This document shows positions 42,359-52,379 of a stretch of DNA of 64,000 bases, in pieces. A program made the position numbers and the translations under genes. The DNA lies in assembly GCA_900537125.1 (NCBI GenBank), contig UNRJ01000006.1, forward strand, positions 1 through 64,000. The letters are read 5' to 3'. The DNA is from Rhodobacteraceae bacterium Alg238-R152. GTDB taxonomy: Bacteria; Pseudomonadota; Alphaproteobacteria; Rhodobacterales; Rhodobacteraceae. Below the pieces are notes generated by a model. That model worked only from the letters and a program-made list of their open reading frames with translations. It was not told the DNA's origin and ran no database searches. Position 1 is the stretch's first letter, and each line of letters opens with the position of its first letter.

Positions 42359-44077
42359 TTATACAATCTCGTCTTCGAGACCTTCTGTGGAAAGCCCTTC
42401 TAGCTTGGGCATCAAACTCAAAAGCTCCCGCGTGTAGGCCTCTTTGGGTGAAGCAAACAAGGTTTCGGTGTCGGCCACCTCCACCATCTGCCCCTGACGC
42501 ATCACGCCGACGCGGTCACACATCTGGCGCACCACCGGCAGGTCGTGGCTGATGAACAGCATGGTCAGACCGAGATGTTCCTGAAGATCTTTGAGGATGT
42601 TCAAAATCTGCGCCTGAATCGACACGTCGAGCGCCGAGGTTGGCTCGTCACAGATCAGGAAGCGCGGCTGTGTTGCCAAAGCGCGTGCAATCGAGATCCG
42701 CTGACGCTGGCCGCCGGAGAACTCATGCGGGTATTTGCGCCCTGCATCAGAGCCCAAGCCCACACGTTCCAGAAGCTCATCCACACGGTGCTGAATGGCG
42801 TCCCCTTCCAGAAGCTTGTGGTGCTTCACCGGCTCCGCAATGATCTCATCCACACGCATACGCGGGTTGAGGCTGGAGAACGGGTCCTGGAAGATCATCT
42901 GGATCTGACGGCGGTAGCTTTCCAAATCCTTGGCGGTTTTGAGCTCTGTGATCTCTTCATCATCAAAGAAGATCTTACCACCGTTGGTCTGATACAGCGT
43001 CGCAATCATGCGCGCGACGGTGGACTTACCAGAGCCACTTTCCCCGACGATGCCAAAGACCTCACCTTCGCGGATGTCAAAGCTGACCTTATCCGCTGCG
43101 GTGAAGTATTTGCGCCGCGACGGGATAATCGCATTGCGGGCCAAGAAAGTCTTGGTCAGCCCTTCAACTTTTAGCAGCGTACCGGATTTCGTCGGCTCTG
43201 GACGCTCCCAATTACGGGCCAAATCGTCGATGTGGAACGCAATTTGGCGACCGCCGTAAGACAGCTGCGGGAAGCGGTGCACTTTCAGCGTTGGACGCGG
43301 CACAGCGGCAATGAGCGATTTGGTGTACTCATGCGCCGGCGCGCCAAGCACCTGTTCTGTTGTGCCACTTTCCACAACCTGCCCCTGATACATCACGGTC
43401 ACCTTATCGGTGGTGTCCGCGATAACCCCCATGTCGTGGGTGATCAGGATCACGCCGGTCTGACGCTCCCGCGCCAGCTCTTTGATCAACTCAAGGATCT
43501 GCGCCTGGATCGACACGTCGAGCGCCGTGGTCGGCTCGTCCGCAATGATCACATCGGGCTCTGAGCACAGCGCAAGCGCAATCACCACCCGCTGACGCAT
43601 GCCGCCGGAGAACTGGTGTGGGTATTGATCGATCCGCTCAGAAGGGCTGGGAATGCCAACCCGATCGAGAAGTTCAATCGCGCGCTTTTTGCTGTCCGCA
43701 TCAGACAGCTTGAGGTGGAATTGGATGGTTTCCACCAATTGCTGGCCAACGGTCAGAAGCGGGTTGAGCGAGGTCAGCGGGTCTTGAAAGATCATAGAGA
43801 TCTTCGCGCCCCGCAGCGCCCGCATGCCATCCGCATCGCGCCCGTTGATGTGCTCACCTTTGAAACTGACGGTGCCTTCGGCGATGTGACCGGGGCGCTC
43901 CAGCAACCCCATTACGGCGGCGCCGATGGTGGATTTACCCGCGCCGGATTCCCCCACAAGACCGTGGATTTCCCCCGGCTCAACCGCAAGATTGGCTTTG
44001 TTCACCGCCACAAACAATTTTCGGCGGGTTGGGAAATGGACCGAAAGGCCCTCGATATCTAGGACTGTATCGCTCAT
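42359..44077 (-). CDS. Dipeptide/oligopeptide ABC transporter, fused double ATPase
   Basis: 572 residues with two complete ATPase domains. The first has Walker A GESGAGKST (about 43), signature QFSGGMRQR and Walker B VIIADEPTTALDV. The second has GESGSGKST (about 345), EFSGGQRQR and FLICDEPTSALDV. This is a DppD-DppF fusion (Gsi/Yej type) that powers import of peptides or similar solutes. The ATG overlaps the permease stop (TGATG). Last gene of the operon. Confidence 0.95.
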   Translation of the reverse strand: MSDTVLDIEGLSVHFPTRRKLFVAVNKANLAVEPGEIHGLVGESGAGKSTIGAAVMGLLERPGHIAEGTVSFKGEHINGRDADGMRALRGAKISMIFQDPLTSLNPLLTVGQQLVETIQFHLKLSDADSKKRAIELLDRVGIPSPSERIDQYPHQFSGGMRQRVVIALALCSEPDVIIADEPTTALDVSIQAQILELIKELARERQTGVILITHDMGVIADTTDKVTVMYQGQVVESGTTEQVLGAPAHEYTKSLIAAVPRPTLKVHRFPQLSYGGRQIAFHIDDLARNWERPEPTKSGTLLKVEGLTKTFLARNAIIPSRRKYFTAADKVSFDIREGEVFGIVGESGSGKSTVARMIATLYQTNGGKIFFDDEEITELKTAKDLESYRRQIQMIFQDPFSSLNPRMRVDEIIAEPVKHHKLLEGDAIQHRVDELLERVGLGSDAGRKYPHEFSGGQRQRISIARALATQPRFLICDEPTSALDVSIQAQILNILKDLQEHLGLTMLFISHDLPVVRQMCDRVGVMRQGQMVEVADTETLFASPKEAYTRELLSLMPKLEGLSTEGLEDEIV

Positions 44078-45018
44078 CACTGCAACCTCGGGTTCAATGC
44101 ATCACGCAGCCAGTCACCCAACAGGTTCACAGACAGCGCCAGGGCCAAAAGCGTGACGGATGGGAACAAGATGATCCACCACTCGCCAGAGAACAGGTAG
44201 CCTTGTCCAATGCGGATCAAGGTGCCCAGTGAGGGTTGCGTGGGTGGTGCGCCCACACCGAGGAACGACAGTGTTGCCTCAGCGATGATTGCCAACGCCA
44301 GCGAAATGGTCGCAATGACCAACACAGGCGAGAGTACGTTTGGCAGGATGTGACGCAGCATGATGATGCCACGGCCACGGCCAATCATACGCGCGGCCTG
44401 CACGTATTCTTTGTCTTTCTCCACCAAGGTTGCGCCGCGTACCACACGGGCAAACTGCACCCAGTCAGACAGGCCAATCGCCACAATCAGCACCCAGATG
44501 GCCATCTGATCATGGTGCTGAATTGGGATTACACCCTTGGCAATCCCGAAGATCAACATTGCCACCAGAATGGCCGGGAAGGTCAGCTGTACATCCGCGG
44601 CCCGCATAATGATGGTTTCCACCCAGCCACCAACGTAACCGGCCACAAGGCCCAATGTGATGCCGAGCACCATGGCAAAGCTCACAGCGGCAAAGCCAAC
44701 AAACAGTGACACGCGCATGCCGTAGAGAATGGTGGAGAACACGTCGCGACCTTGGTCGTCTGTACCCAGCCAGAAGACATCGCCAGTGAAGTCATTGGGT
44801 GCCATCGGCGCGGTGAAGCCGTTCATCAGATCCAAAGAGCTTGGATCAAATGGATTGTGAGGGGCGATCAGCGGCGCAAAGGCGGAGCTCAACACCAGAA
44901 GCATCACCACAAAGAACGACACAATTGCCACCGGCGAGCGGCGGAAGTTGTAGACAAAATCGCTGTCCATAGCCTTCGCAAGGCGGGACTGCGGAGCGGT
45001 TGAAGTTTGGTCAGACAT
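44077..45018 (-). CDS. Peptide ABC transporter permease, DppC type
   Basis: 313 residues. An N-terminal cytoplasmic tail and a first helix (VAIVSFFVVMLLVLSSAFAPL) precede the periplasmic stretch ending WLGTDDQGRDVFSTILYGMR, a hallmark of the DppC group. The EAA loop (YVQAARMIGRGRGIIMLRHILPN) contacts the ATPase. Six helices in all. It overlaps both neighbouring genes by one base in TGATG junctions, so the operon is tightly coupled. Confidence 0.95.
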   Translation of the reverse strand: MSDQTSTAPQSRLAKAMDSDFVYNFRRSPVAIVSFFVVMLLVLSSAFAPLIAPHNPFDPSSLDLMNGFTAPMAPNDFTGDVFWLGTDDQGRDVFSTILYGMRVSLFVGFAAVSFAMVLGITLGLVAGYVGGWVETIIMRAADVQLTFPAILVAMLIFGIAKGVIPIQHHDQMAIWVLIVAIGLSDWVQFARVVRGATLVEKDKEYVQAARMIGRGRGIIMLRHILPNVLSPVLVIATISLALAIIAEATLSFLGVGAPPTQPSLGTLIRIGQGYLFSGEWWIILFPSVTLLALALSVNLLGDWLRDALNPRLQ

Positions 45019-45998
45019 CAGTGCGCCCCCTTCCCATCCGTGCGCAGGCGCGGATCAATTGCGAAATACAGCAAGTCAACAATCAGGTTGATGCCGACAA
45101 ACATCACGGAGATCAGCATCAGGTACGCGGCCATCACCGGGATGTCGACAAACTGGATGGCGTTGATGAATAGCAGGCCGACACCGGGCCACTGGAACAC
45201 GGTTTCGGTGATGATCGCAAAGGCGATGATCGACCCAAGCTGCAGGCCAGTTACTGTGATCACCGGCACCAGCGTGTTTTTCAACGCATGGCGGAAGTTC
45301 ACTGTGCGCTCTTTTAGACCACGGGCGCGGGCGAAGCGGACATAGTCCTGCCGCAGCACTTCTAGCATCTCAGAACGCACAAGCCGCATGATAAGGGTCA
45401 TTTGATAGAGCCCCAACGTGATCGACGGCAGGATCAAGGCTTTAAGCCCCGACGAGGTCAACAACCCCGTGCTCCACCACCCAATATGGGTGACCTCCCC
45501 GCGCCCAAATGAGGGGAGCCATCCCAGCTCCACAGAGAACAGGTAGATCAATAAGATACCTATGAGGAAGGTGGGCAGGGACACCCCTATGAGCGAGACT
45601 GACATGATCATATTGGCGAGGAAGCCATCTTTGCGAATGGCGGTAAACACCCCAAGCCCGATGCCAATACTGATCGCCAAGAAGCCGCTGACTGCGGCCA
45701 ATTCCAGCGTCGCCGGCGCGCGTTCCACCAAAATTTCCGCCACTGGCCGACCTTGGCGAAAGCTTACGCCAAAATCGCCCTGCACGGCTTTTTCAAGAAA
45801 CTTGTAGTATTGTACAGGAAAGGGCTGATCCAGCCCCAGATCCGCCCGTAGGCGGGCGATGTCAGCATCGGTGCGTTCCTGACCAAGCATGTTGTCGATT
45901 GGATCCCCGACAAACCGAAACATGCTGAAGGCCACAAGGCCTACGACCAGAAGAACCAACGCGGACTGTAGTACTCTTTTTAAGACATACGTCAGCAT
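45018..45998 (-). CDS. Peptide ABC transporter permease, DppB type
   Basis: 326 residues. Typical DppB start MLTYVLKRVLQSALVLLVVG, the segment DLGLDQPFPVQYYKFLEKAVQGDFGVSFR, the EAA loop (DYVRFARARGLKERTVNFRHALKN) and a C-terminal LLYFAIDPRLR. It pairs with the DppC-type permease to form the channel. Separated from the binding-protein gene by about 110 bp containing a hairpin. Confidence 0.95.
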   Translation of the reverse strand: MLTYVLKRVLQSALVLLVVGLVAFSMFRFVGDPIDNMLGQERTDADIARLRADLGLDQPFPVQYYKFLEKAVQGDFGVSFRQGRPVAEILVERAPATLELAAVSGFLAISIGIGLGVFTAIRKDGFLANMIMSVSLIGVSLPTFLIGILLIYLFSVELGWLPSFGRGEVTHIGWWSTGLLTSSGLKALILPSITLGLYQMTLIMRLVRSEMLEVLRQDYVRFARARGLKERTVNFRHALKNTLVPVITVTGLQLGSIIAFAIITETVFQWPGVGLLFINAIQFVDIPVMAAYLMLISVMFVGINLIVDLLYFAIDPRLRTDGKGAH

Positions 45999-46069
45999 CA
46001 CTGCGTCCCTTTATTTTTTATTGGCGCGAGCCTTGCGCTCTCAAAGGGCGCAGGTCAAGTGCAGCGCAC

Positions 46070-46096
46070 GAGGCAGCGAACATTGCCCGCTGCCTC
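46070..46096. other. Hairpin between binding-protein and permease genes
   Basis: GAGGCAGCG and CGCTGCCTC form an exact stem (46070-46078 with 46088-46096). On the minus-strand transcript it is preceded by an A-run and lacks a T-tail. Such hairpins behind binding-protein genes often protect the upstream message and lower permease expression; on the plus strand it would read as a terminator. Confidence 0.5.
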
Positions 46097-46110
46097 ATTT
46101 TTAGGCAGTA

Positions 46111-47676
46111 TTATTGCACATTCACCCACCGCAGGATAAAGAAATTATCCGGGCGTTGTGTCAGGGAGACATTGTCCCGTGTGCCCCAAACCAGAGGTTG
46201 TACGTACATCGGCACATAGGCTGTTTCCGCCTGCAGAATCGCCGCGGATTCGTCGAGCATCATCTGGCGTTTGCCGTCATCAATCTCCGATTGGATCATC
46301 GGCAACATCTCGTCGATCTTGGCGTTGGAGTAGCCACCAAAGTTCCAGCTGCCGAGTTTCTTCTCGGAGTTTGGTGTGTGTGCCAAGAAGCGGATTGGGT
46401 GCTCCGCATCAAACGTGCCTGGGGACCAGCCCAGCAGATACATGTCGAAGTTATCCGCACGCAGCTCTGGCCAGTAGTTCGACACCGGCATCGCGTCCAG
46501 CTGGGCATCAATGCCAACTTTTGCAAGCATCGCGGTCACTGCCTGACAGACTGCCTCGTCATTCAGGTAGCGATTGTTTGGGCATTTCAGACCAAAGGAG
46601 AAGCCGTCAGCATAACCCGCTTCAGCGAGCAAAGCCTTGGCACCGTCCACATCATAAGCTGGGCGGTCCATATTGGCCGAGGAGTAGCCGCGCATTGCCG
46701 GGCTGACCAGCTGACTGGCCGGTTCGGCATTGCCACGCATGATGGTCTTCAGGATTGCGTCAACGTTCACCGCTTTGGACACGGCTTCCCGCACGCGGGC
46801 GTCCTTGAACGGGTTTGGTTTGCCCGCATCCGCGCCGTATTTCAGCACGTCAGACTCTTGAGCAAAGCCCAACATGATCACGCGCGCTTCGATACCCTGA
46901 ATGACTTGCACGCCATCCTGACCTTGCAGACGCGCAGCATCCTGAATCGGCACCGGGTTGATCATGTCCACTTCACCAGATAGCAGCGCCGCCACGGCTG
47001 TGGCCGGGTTCTGGATCGGGGTAAATTCTGCCACGGTGATATTGTGCGTGGCTTCGTCCCACCAGCCGCCAAAAGGCTTAAGCTGTGTGCGCAGGCCTGG
47101 CTCACGCTCAGTGACCATAAACGCGCCAGTGCCGTTGGCGTTTAACGTGGCGTAGTTGCCGTTTTCCTTGTCCGGCAGCGCCGCATTGTTGGCTTCGGCC
47201 CAGCCTTTGTCCACGATCATCCAGTTGGCAATGCTATCCGGGAAAATTGGGTTGGGCGCTTTGGTCAAAATGTCGACTGTCTTGCTGTCCACCACTTTGA
47301 CTTCAGAGACCGGTGCAAACCAGCTGCGAGTGTCAGACACTTCATTGGACGCACGCTCATAGGAGAACAGCACGTCCTCTGCGTCAAAGCTGCTGCCATC
47401 GTGGAAGGTTACACCGTCGCGCAGATGAAAGCGCCAGCCTTCGCCGTCGCCAATTGGTTCCCAGCTGGTCGCCAGTGCAGGCTCAATCGACATATCCTGC
47501 CCACGACGCACCAAGCCTTCGTAGACGTTGTTCAAAAAGCCCAGAACCGGTGCAGAGTTCACCGCATGTGGGTCCATGGTTTGCGGGTCGGTGGTGCCGG
47601 CCCATTTGAAATCTTCGGCTGCGACAGGTGCAGCACAAACGGCGGCCAAGACGGCCGCGCTCAACATATGTCTCAT
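46111..47676 (-). CDS. Peptide ABC transporter substrate-binding protein
   Basis: 521 residues from MRHMLSAAVLAAVCAAPVAA, a Sec signal peptide cut near AEDFKWAG; GGGGAA lies upstream. Family 5 solute-binding protein: SIEPALATSWEPIGDGEGWRFHLRDGVTFHDG-type segment near residues 60-95, DARVREAVSKAVNVDAI and the C-terminal ILQAETAYVPMYVQPLVW. Periplasmic, first gene of the operon, sets substrate specificity (peptides, or possibly nickel or opines). The exact ligand cannot be read from the sequence. Confidence 0.95.
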   Translation of the reverse strand: MRHMLSAAVLAAVCAAPVAAEDFKWAGTTDPQTMDPHAVNSAPVLGFLNNVYEGLVRRGQDMSIEPALATSWEPIGDGEGWRFHLRDGVTFHDGSSFDAEDVLFSYERASNEVSDTRSWFAPVSEVKVVDSKTVDILTKAPNPIFPDSIANWMIVDKGWAEANNAALPDKENGNYATLNANGTGAFMVTEREPGLRTQLKPFGGWWDEATHNITVAEFTPIQNPATAVAALLSGEVDMINPVPIQDAARLQGQDGVQVIQGIEARVIMLGFAQESDVLKYGADAGKPNPFKDARVREAVSKAVNVDAILKTIMRGNAEPASQLVSPAMRGYSSANMDRPAYDVDGAKALLAEAGYADGFSFGLKCPNNRYLNDEAVCQAVTAMLAKVGIDAQLDAMPVSNYWPELRADNFDMYLLGWSPGTFDAEHPIRFLAHTPNSEKKLGSWNFGGYSNAKIDEMLPMIQSEIDDGKRQMMLDESAAILQAETAYVPMYVQPLVWGTRDNVSLTQRPDNFFILRWVNVQ

Positions 47677-47910
47677 GACAATTCCCCTGTTCTTCGATCC
47701 GCGACGATTGCGCGGGTGCATGAAACAGTGTCACTCCATGCGGGGCCCAAAAGCAAGGTCAGCACACATTTTTGTGAACATGTTAAGCCGTTTCTTTCTA
47801 AGGGTTTTCCTGACTGGTGAATAAATCAGACATTCCGAGGAAGGTTTCATTGGGCAGACTGGGCAGCCTGTGCCACCTTCACAATGCAGTTTATTAATTT
47901 AGGTGATGAC

Positions 47911-48642
47911 ATGATTGAAGTGACCGACGCAGGCGGACAGGGATTTCTCGAGGTCCGTATGACAGCCCCAATTACTGAAAACGATTATACTGACGTGCTC
48001 ACCCCGGCAATTGACCACGCCATTGAGCAGTCTGAGAATATACGTCTCTTGGTGATATTGGACGGCGGCCCCGGAGATTTTACAGCAGGCGCCATGTGGC
48101 AGGACAGTCGCATGGGATTCAAACATTGGCGTGGATTTGACCGCTGTGCCATTGCGACCGATGACGCCACAATGAAGCGCCTGATATCAGTGTTTGGCGT
48201 TCTGATGCCCTGCCCGGTTGCAATGTTTGACCTATCTGAAGCCGAAGATGCCCGTCGGTGGCTGCGTGAAAGTCTTGGCTCTATTCAGATCGATGCGCTG
48301 GATGACAGCACCGTCTGCGTGCGTCTGATGGGTAAACTCGACAGCGAGATCTACGAGGGTAAATCCGAAGATCTGGACAACCTTCTGGCAGGAAAAAGCC
48401 AATTTGGTTTGGTTATTGACCTGCGGGAGTTTGACGGCTGGCAAGGACTGGGTGCTTTGAGGGATCACTTTGCCCTTGCGAGCGCGCATGTGAAGCAATT
48501 GACCCGCGCCGCCATCGTGGGTGATGCCGGTTGGCAAAATATGGCGTCCAAAGTGGGCAAACACGCCTTTGGGGTGAATGCACAGCATTTTGGTGCGGAT
48601 GACTTTGACAGGGCCGTGGCCTGGGTTCAGACGGGCGCATAA
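47911..48642 (+). CDS. Tandem SpoIIAA/STAS-like (DUF3478-type) protein
   Basis: 243 residues from MIEVTDAGGQGFLEV, preceded by AGGTGA. The sequence divides into two similar halves of the SpoIIAA-like fold: the first from EVRMTAPITENDYTDVLTPAI to IRLLVILDGGPGDF, the second from CVRLMGKLDSEIYEGKSEDL to FGLVIDLREFDGW. An ATG nine codons earlier (47884) is possible but has no Shine-Dalgarno. The family is poorly understood; a lipid-binding or regulatory role is suspected. It is convergent with tuf. Confidence 0.75.
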   Translation: MIEVTDAGGQGFLEVRMTAPITENDYTDVLTPAIDHAIEQSENIRLLVILDGGPGDFTAGAMWQDSRMGFKHWRGFDRCAIATDDATMKRLISVFGVLMPCPVAMFDLSEAEDARRWLRESLGSIQIDALDDSTVCVRLMGKLDSEIYEGKSEDLDNLLAGKSQFGLVIDLREFDGWQGLGALRDHFALASAHVKQLTRAAIVGDAGWQNMASKVGKHAFGVNAQHFGADDFDRAVAWVQTGA

Positions 48643-48662
48643 TTCCCCCGCATTCTCTAAGC

Positions 48663-48689
48663 AAAAAGGCCGCCCATTGGGCGGCCTTT
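48663..48689. terminator. Bidirectional terminator between the SpoIIAA-like gene and tuf
   Basis: AAAAAGGCCGCCC and GGGCGGCCTTT form a stem of at least 10 bp with a short ATT loop and A/T runs on both sides. It can end both convergent transcripts. Confidence 0.88.
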
Positions 48690-48723
48690 CCGTAGTCTGT
48701 CGTAAGAATTACGCTAGGCGCAA

Positions 48724-49899
48724 TTACTCAACGATTTTAGATACAACACCGGAACCCACGGTGCGGCCGCCTTCGCGGATCGCGAAGCGCAGGCCTGCTT
48801 CCATGGCGATTGGTGCAATCAGCTCAACGTTGAACTTCAGGTTGTCACCAGGCATCACCATTTCGGTGCCCGCTGGCAGCTCAACGGTGCCGGTCACGTC
48901 GGTGGTCCGGAAGTAGAACTGTGGACGGTAGTTCGCGAAGAATGGCGTGTGACGGCCACCTTCATCCTTGGTCAGGATGTAGGCTTCGGCTTCGAACTTG
49001 GTGTGTGGGTTCACGGAACCTGGGGCACAGAGAACCTGACCACGCTCAACAGCTTCACGGTCGATACCGCGCAGCAGGGCGCCAACGTTGTCACCAGCTT
49101 CACCGCGGTCCAGCAGCTTGCGGAACATTTCAACACCGGTACAGGTGGTGGTCTGGGTGTCTTTGATGCCAACGATTTCGATGCTGTCGCCAACATTGAT
49201 CACGCCACGCTCAACACGGCCAGTTACAACGGTACCACGACCAGAGATCGAGAACACGTCTTCGATTGGCATCAGGAACGGCTCATCTACAGCGCGTGGT
49301 GGCTGTGGGATGTAGCTGTCAACTGCGGCCATCAGCTCAGCGATTTTCTCGGAACCGATGTTGTCGTCACGGCCTTCCAGAGCTGCCAGAGCGGAGCCTG
49401 CAACGATAGGAATATCATCACCTGGGTAGTCGTATTCGTTCAGCAGTTCACGGATTTCCATTTCCACCAGCTCGAGCAGCTCTTCGTCGTCAACCTGGTC
49501 CACTTTGTTCATGAAAACAACCATGGCAGGAATACCAACCTGGCGGCCCAGCAGGATGTGCTCACGGGTCTGTGGCATAGGGCCATCAGCCGCGTTCACA
49601 ACCAGGATCGCGCCGTCCATCTGCGCCGCACCGGTGATCATGTTTTTCACATAGTCAGCGTGGCCTGGGCAGTCGACGTGGGCGTAGTGACGCGCGTCGG
49701 TTTCATATTCCACGTGCGCGGTGGAGATGGTGATACCACGGGCTTTTTCTTCTGGCGCGCCGTCGATTTCGTCGTACGCTTGGAACTCACCGTATTGCTT
49801 GGTGATCGCTGCAGTCAGCGTGGTTTTGCCGTGGTCAACGTGACCAATGGTGCCGATGTTGCAGTGCGGTTTACTGCGCTCAAACTTTTCCTTAGCCAT
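48724..49899 (-). CDS. tuf: Elongation factor Tu
   Basis: 391 residues, standard length. G motifs: [27 protein letters not shown] and SAL. Domain 2 and 3 signatures are normal ([27 protein letters not shown]). It delivers aminoacyl-tRNA to the ribosome. It stands alone here without fusA or rpsJ, so it is probably one of two tuf copies, as is common in this family. Confidence 0.99.
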   Translation of the reverse strand: MAKEKFERSKPHCNIGTIGHVDHGKTTLTAAITKQYGEFQAYDEIDGAPEEKARGITISTAHVEYETDARHYAHVDCPGHADYVKNMITGAAQMDGAILVVNAADGPMPQTREHILLGRQVGIPAMVVFMNKVDQVDDEELLELVEMEIRELLNEYDYPGDDIPIVAGSALAALEGRDDNIGSEKIAELMAAVDSYIPQPPRAVDEPFLMPIEDVFSISGRGTVVTGRVERGVINVGDSIEIVGIKDTQTTTCTGVEMFRKLLDRGEAGDNVGALLRGIDREAVERGQVLCAPGSVNPHTKFEAEAYILTKDEGGRHTPFFANYRPQFYFRTTDVTGTVELPAGTEMVMPGDNLKFNVELIAPIAMEAGLRFAIREGGRTVGSGVVSKIVE

Positions 49900-49993
49900 C
49901 TCGGGCGCCTTCTCATTGTGGTTGGGTCACATTGACCCGTTTTCCTCTACCGCGCGCGACATATGACCTTGCGCGAAAAAAATCAAGCCTGCT

Positions 49994-50629
49994 TTAACCC
50001 TGACGCTCTTTATGCTCCTGCATACGTTGCCGCATTTCCTCGTTCTCGTTATCTTTCCAACACTTGGCGAGGTCTGCTGCGGACACGTCATCCACAAGAC
50101 ACGCGCGGTTTTTGTGCATCCATTCCTCAATCTCACGTGCCGCGTTGTAAGTCACGTTGGCCATCTGTTCTTCAGCGGTCATCGAGAATCCACTGGACGC
50201 AACCAGGGAAGAGCCGGTGAAGGATTCCAGCACAAAAATTTCTTTGGCCTCCTCATTAAACTTGCCCCCGGCCCGGTCATCCCAAGCTGTTACGGAGATT
50301 ATAATCGCCGACTTGGGCTGCAGGATTAGCGGCACCCCTTTTTGCGCCAGCGCATACCCGTTGATGTTCACGCCAAAGTGCACCAGCCGGGTGCCGTCGT
50401 AGCGCGCCACGCCCATGCGGGCGTCGATTGCGTTTTTCATCGAGGCAATAAACGCTTCCGTATCGGCTTCACGCGACAAAGGGCCTTTCTTAATGTCTGG
50501 CGCCACCACAATATTGTGCCCCAGCACAAAATCACCCAGATCCAGTATCTCGTCGGTGACGTCTTTGGTGGGCACCGTACAAGACACCAGCGCGGCCAAT
50601 GCCGCGATGCATGCAACCAGTCTGAACAT
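49994..50629 (-). CDS. Hypothetical lipoprotein
   Basis: 211 residues from MFRLVACIAALAALVSC, with lipobox ALVSC, Cys at residue 17 and GGGGA upstream. The mature part has an alternating beta pattern (KSAIIISVTAWDDRAGG, EIFVLESFTGSSLVASSG) and a charged helical end (ENEEMRQRMQEHKERQG). No family was recognised. Divergent from the P450 gene, with about 125 bp between the start codons. Envelope location is inferred from the signal. Confidence 0.78.
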   Translation of the reverse strand: MFRLVACIAALAALVSCTVPTKDVTDEILDLGDFVLGHNIVVAPDIKKGPLSREADTEAFIASMKNAIDARMGVARYDGTRLVHFGVNINGYALAQKGVPLILQPKSAIIISVTAWDDRAGGKFNEEAKEIFVLESFTGSSLVASSGFSMTAEEQMANVTYNAAREIEEWMHKNRACLVDDVSAADLAKCWKDNENEEMRQRMQEHKERQG

Positions 50630-50755
50630 AGGCATTTTCCCCGTCGATCTTCGTCTTAAATTAAACGCTGACATATCGGATTGCATTTGCACGTGCAATC
50701 AAAGGCTTTGTCAGTTGAGGTCTCTCCTCTATCTTGGTGTGTAAGGAGAACCACG

Positions 50756-52138
50756 ATGTCTCAGCCCGCGCCCGCCGCAACCGATCCCACCAAGCCGCTG
50801 CCTGTGCACGCGCCGCTGGCAACTGAGCCTCTTGGGCTGCTGGGTTCCCTCAAAGCCGCGCGCAGCAACCTTTTGACAATCCTGCCGGAACTTGCCGTGC
50901 GCCAGCCCATGGTGTCCGGGCGCACGGGCCTGCGCTGGCACATGGTGATGGACCCTGGCGCGATCCGACGTATCTTGCTTGAGCGTGTGGACGATTACCC
51001 AAAATCCAAGGCCACAAAAAACATACTGCGCCCCGCAATTGGCGACAGCCTGTTTGTGGCCGAAGGCGCCCACTGGCGCTGGCAACGCCGCGCCGCTGCT
51101 CCTGTGTTCACCCATCGCAACATTACCAACCTTGCCCCCGTGATGGCGCAGGCGGCAGAACGCGCCGCTGATCGGATCGCGACCTCTCAAGGCGTTGAAG
51201 TTGATATGATGAATGAAATGGTGATGACCACCTTTGACGTGATCAGCGAGGTCACCTTCTCTGGCGACGGCAGTTTTGACAGTGGCAAGGTCCATAACGC
51301 CATCGATGCCTATATCGCCGAGGCGGGCAAAATCTCGCTCCTGGACATGTTGGGCGTGCCGGATTGGGTGCCCCGTCCAGGTCGTTTTATGTCGGGTCAC
51401 GCTTTGGATGAAATGAAACAGGTGGCCGACCGCGCCATAGAAGCCCGCAAGGCCCGTGGCGCTAAAGTCACGCCAGACCTCTTGGACTTGCTCCTCGCTG
51501 GTGCGGATCCTGAAACAAAAAAAACCATGAACACAGCGGAGCTACGCGACAACCTGCTGACTTTCATTGTCGCCGGACACGAGACTACGGCGCTCACATT
51601 GGCGTGGGCCCTGTACCTCTGTGCCTTTGACCAAGAGGTTCAAGACAAAGCCCGCGCTGAAATCGCACAGGTTTGTGACGAAGGCCCCATCACAGGAGAC
51701 CAAGCACTAGAGCTGACCTATGTGCGCCAGATCATCGATGAAACCCTGCGGCTTTACCCGCCTGCCGGCATCATCTCTCGCACGGCGCAAGCCCATGACA
51801 TGCTGTGCGCCCGCGAAATCCGCCCCGGCGACACCGTGATGATTCCGATCTACGCTTTGCAACGCAATCGCCTGCTGTGGGAGGACCCCGACGCCTTTAA
51901 TCCGGAGCGCTTTGCAGATCGCAAAGCCATCGACCGCTACGCATACCTGCCTTTTGGCGATGGCCCCCGCATCTGCATTGGCGCAAGCTTTGCCATTCAG
52001 GAAGCGGTGATTGTACTGGCCACGCTTTTGCGTCGGTTTCGGTTTGACTTGGTAGACGGCAAGCCCCCCAAGCCGGTGATGATCCTGACATTACGGCCGG
52101 AAGGTGGAGTGTGGCTGCAGGCAGCCCCCATTAAGTGA
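50756..52138 (+). CDS. Cytochrome P450
   Basis: 460 residues from MSQPAPAATDPTKP, with Shine-Dalgarno AAGGAG. I-helix AGHETTALTL, ExxR in DETLRLYPPAG, and the heme-binding loop FGDGPRICIGASF with Cys407. The soluble, bacterial form has no N-terminal anchor. The segment FVAEGAHWRWQRRAAAPVF matches the C-helix of P450s related to CYP fatty-acid or terpene hydroxylases. No ferredoxin or reductase gene is adjacent, so redox partners must come from elsewhere. The substrate is unknown. Confidence 0.95.
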   Translation: MSQPAPAATDPTKPLPVHAPLATEPLGLLGSLKAARSNLLTILPELAVRQPMVSGRTGLRWHMVMDPGAIRRILLERVDDYPKSKATKNILRPAIGDSLFVAEGAHWRWQRRAAAPVFTHRNITNLAPVMAQAAERAADRIATSQGVEVDMMNEMVMTTFDVISEVTFSGDGSFDSGKVHNAIDAYIAEAGKISLLDMLGVPDWVPRPGRFMSGHALDEMKQVADRAIEARKARGAKVTPDLLDLLLAGADPETKKTMNTAELRDNLLTFIVAGHETTALTLAWALYLCAFDQEVQDKARAEIAQVCDEGPITGDQALELTYVRQIIDETLRLYPPAGIISRTAQAHDMLCAREIRPGDTVMIPIYALQRNRLLWEDPDAFNPERFADRKAIDRYAYLPFGDGPRICIGASFAIQEAVIVLATLLRRFRFDLVDGKPPKPVMILTLRPEGGVWLQAAPIK

Positions 52139-52171
52139 CCTGATGAGCGCTGCCCCAAACGCGCCTTGCGC

Positions 52172-52378
52172 TCACTGGCTGACGTACTCCAACAGATCAC
52201 CGGGCTGACAATCCAATTCCTGACAAATCGCATCAAGCGTATTAAAGCGAACACCTCGCGCCCGGCCAGACCGAAGCACAGACAGATTTTGCTCTGAGAT
52301 TCCAATCTTCGCTGCAAGCTCTTTGGAAGTCATTTTGCGCTGTGCCAAAGCGACGTCTAGGCGCACGACAATGGGCAT
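52172..52378 (-). CDS. XRE/Cro-type HTH regulator paired with DUF2975 protein
   Basis: 68 residues, almost entirely one helix-turn-helix: RLDVALAQRKMTSKELAAKIGISEQNLSVLRSG-type fold, then ARGVRFNTLDAICQELDCQPGDLLEY. Close in form to YozG-like regulators. It starts two bases after the stop codon of the DUF2975 gene, so the two are translated together. Confidence 0.9.
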   Translation of the reverse strand: MPIVVRLDVALAQRKMTSKELAAKIGISEQNLSVLRSGRARGVRFNTLDAICQELDCQPGDLLEYVSQ

Positions 52379-52379
52379 C

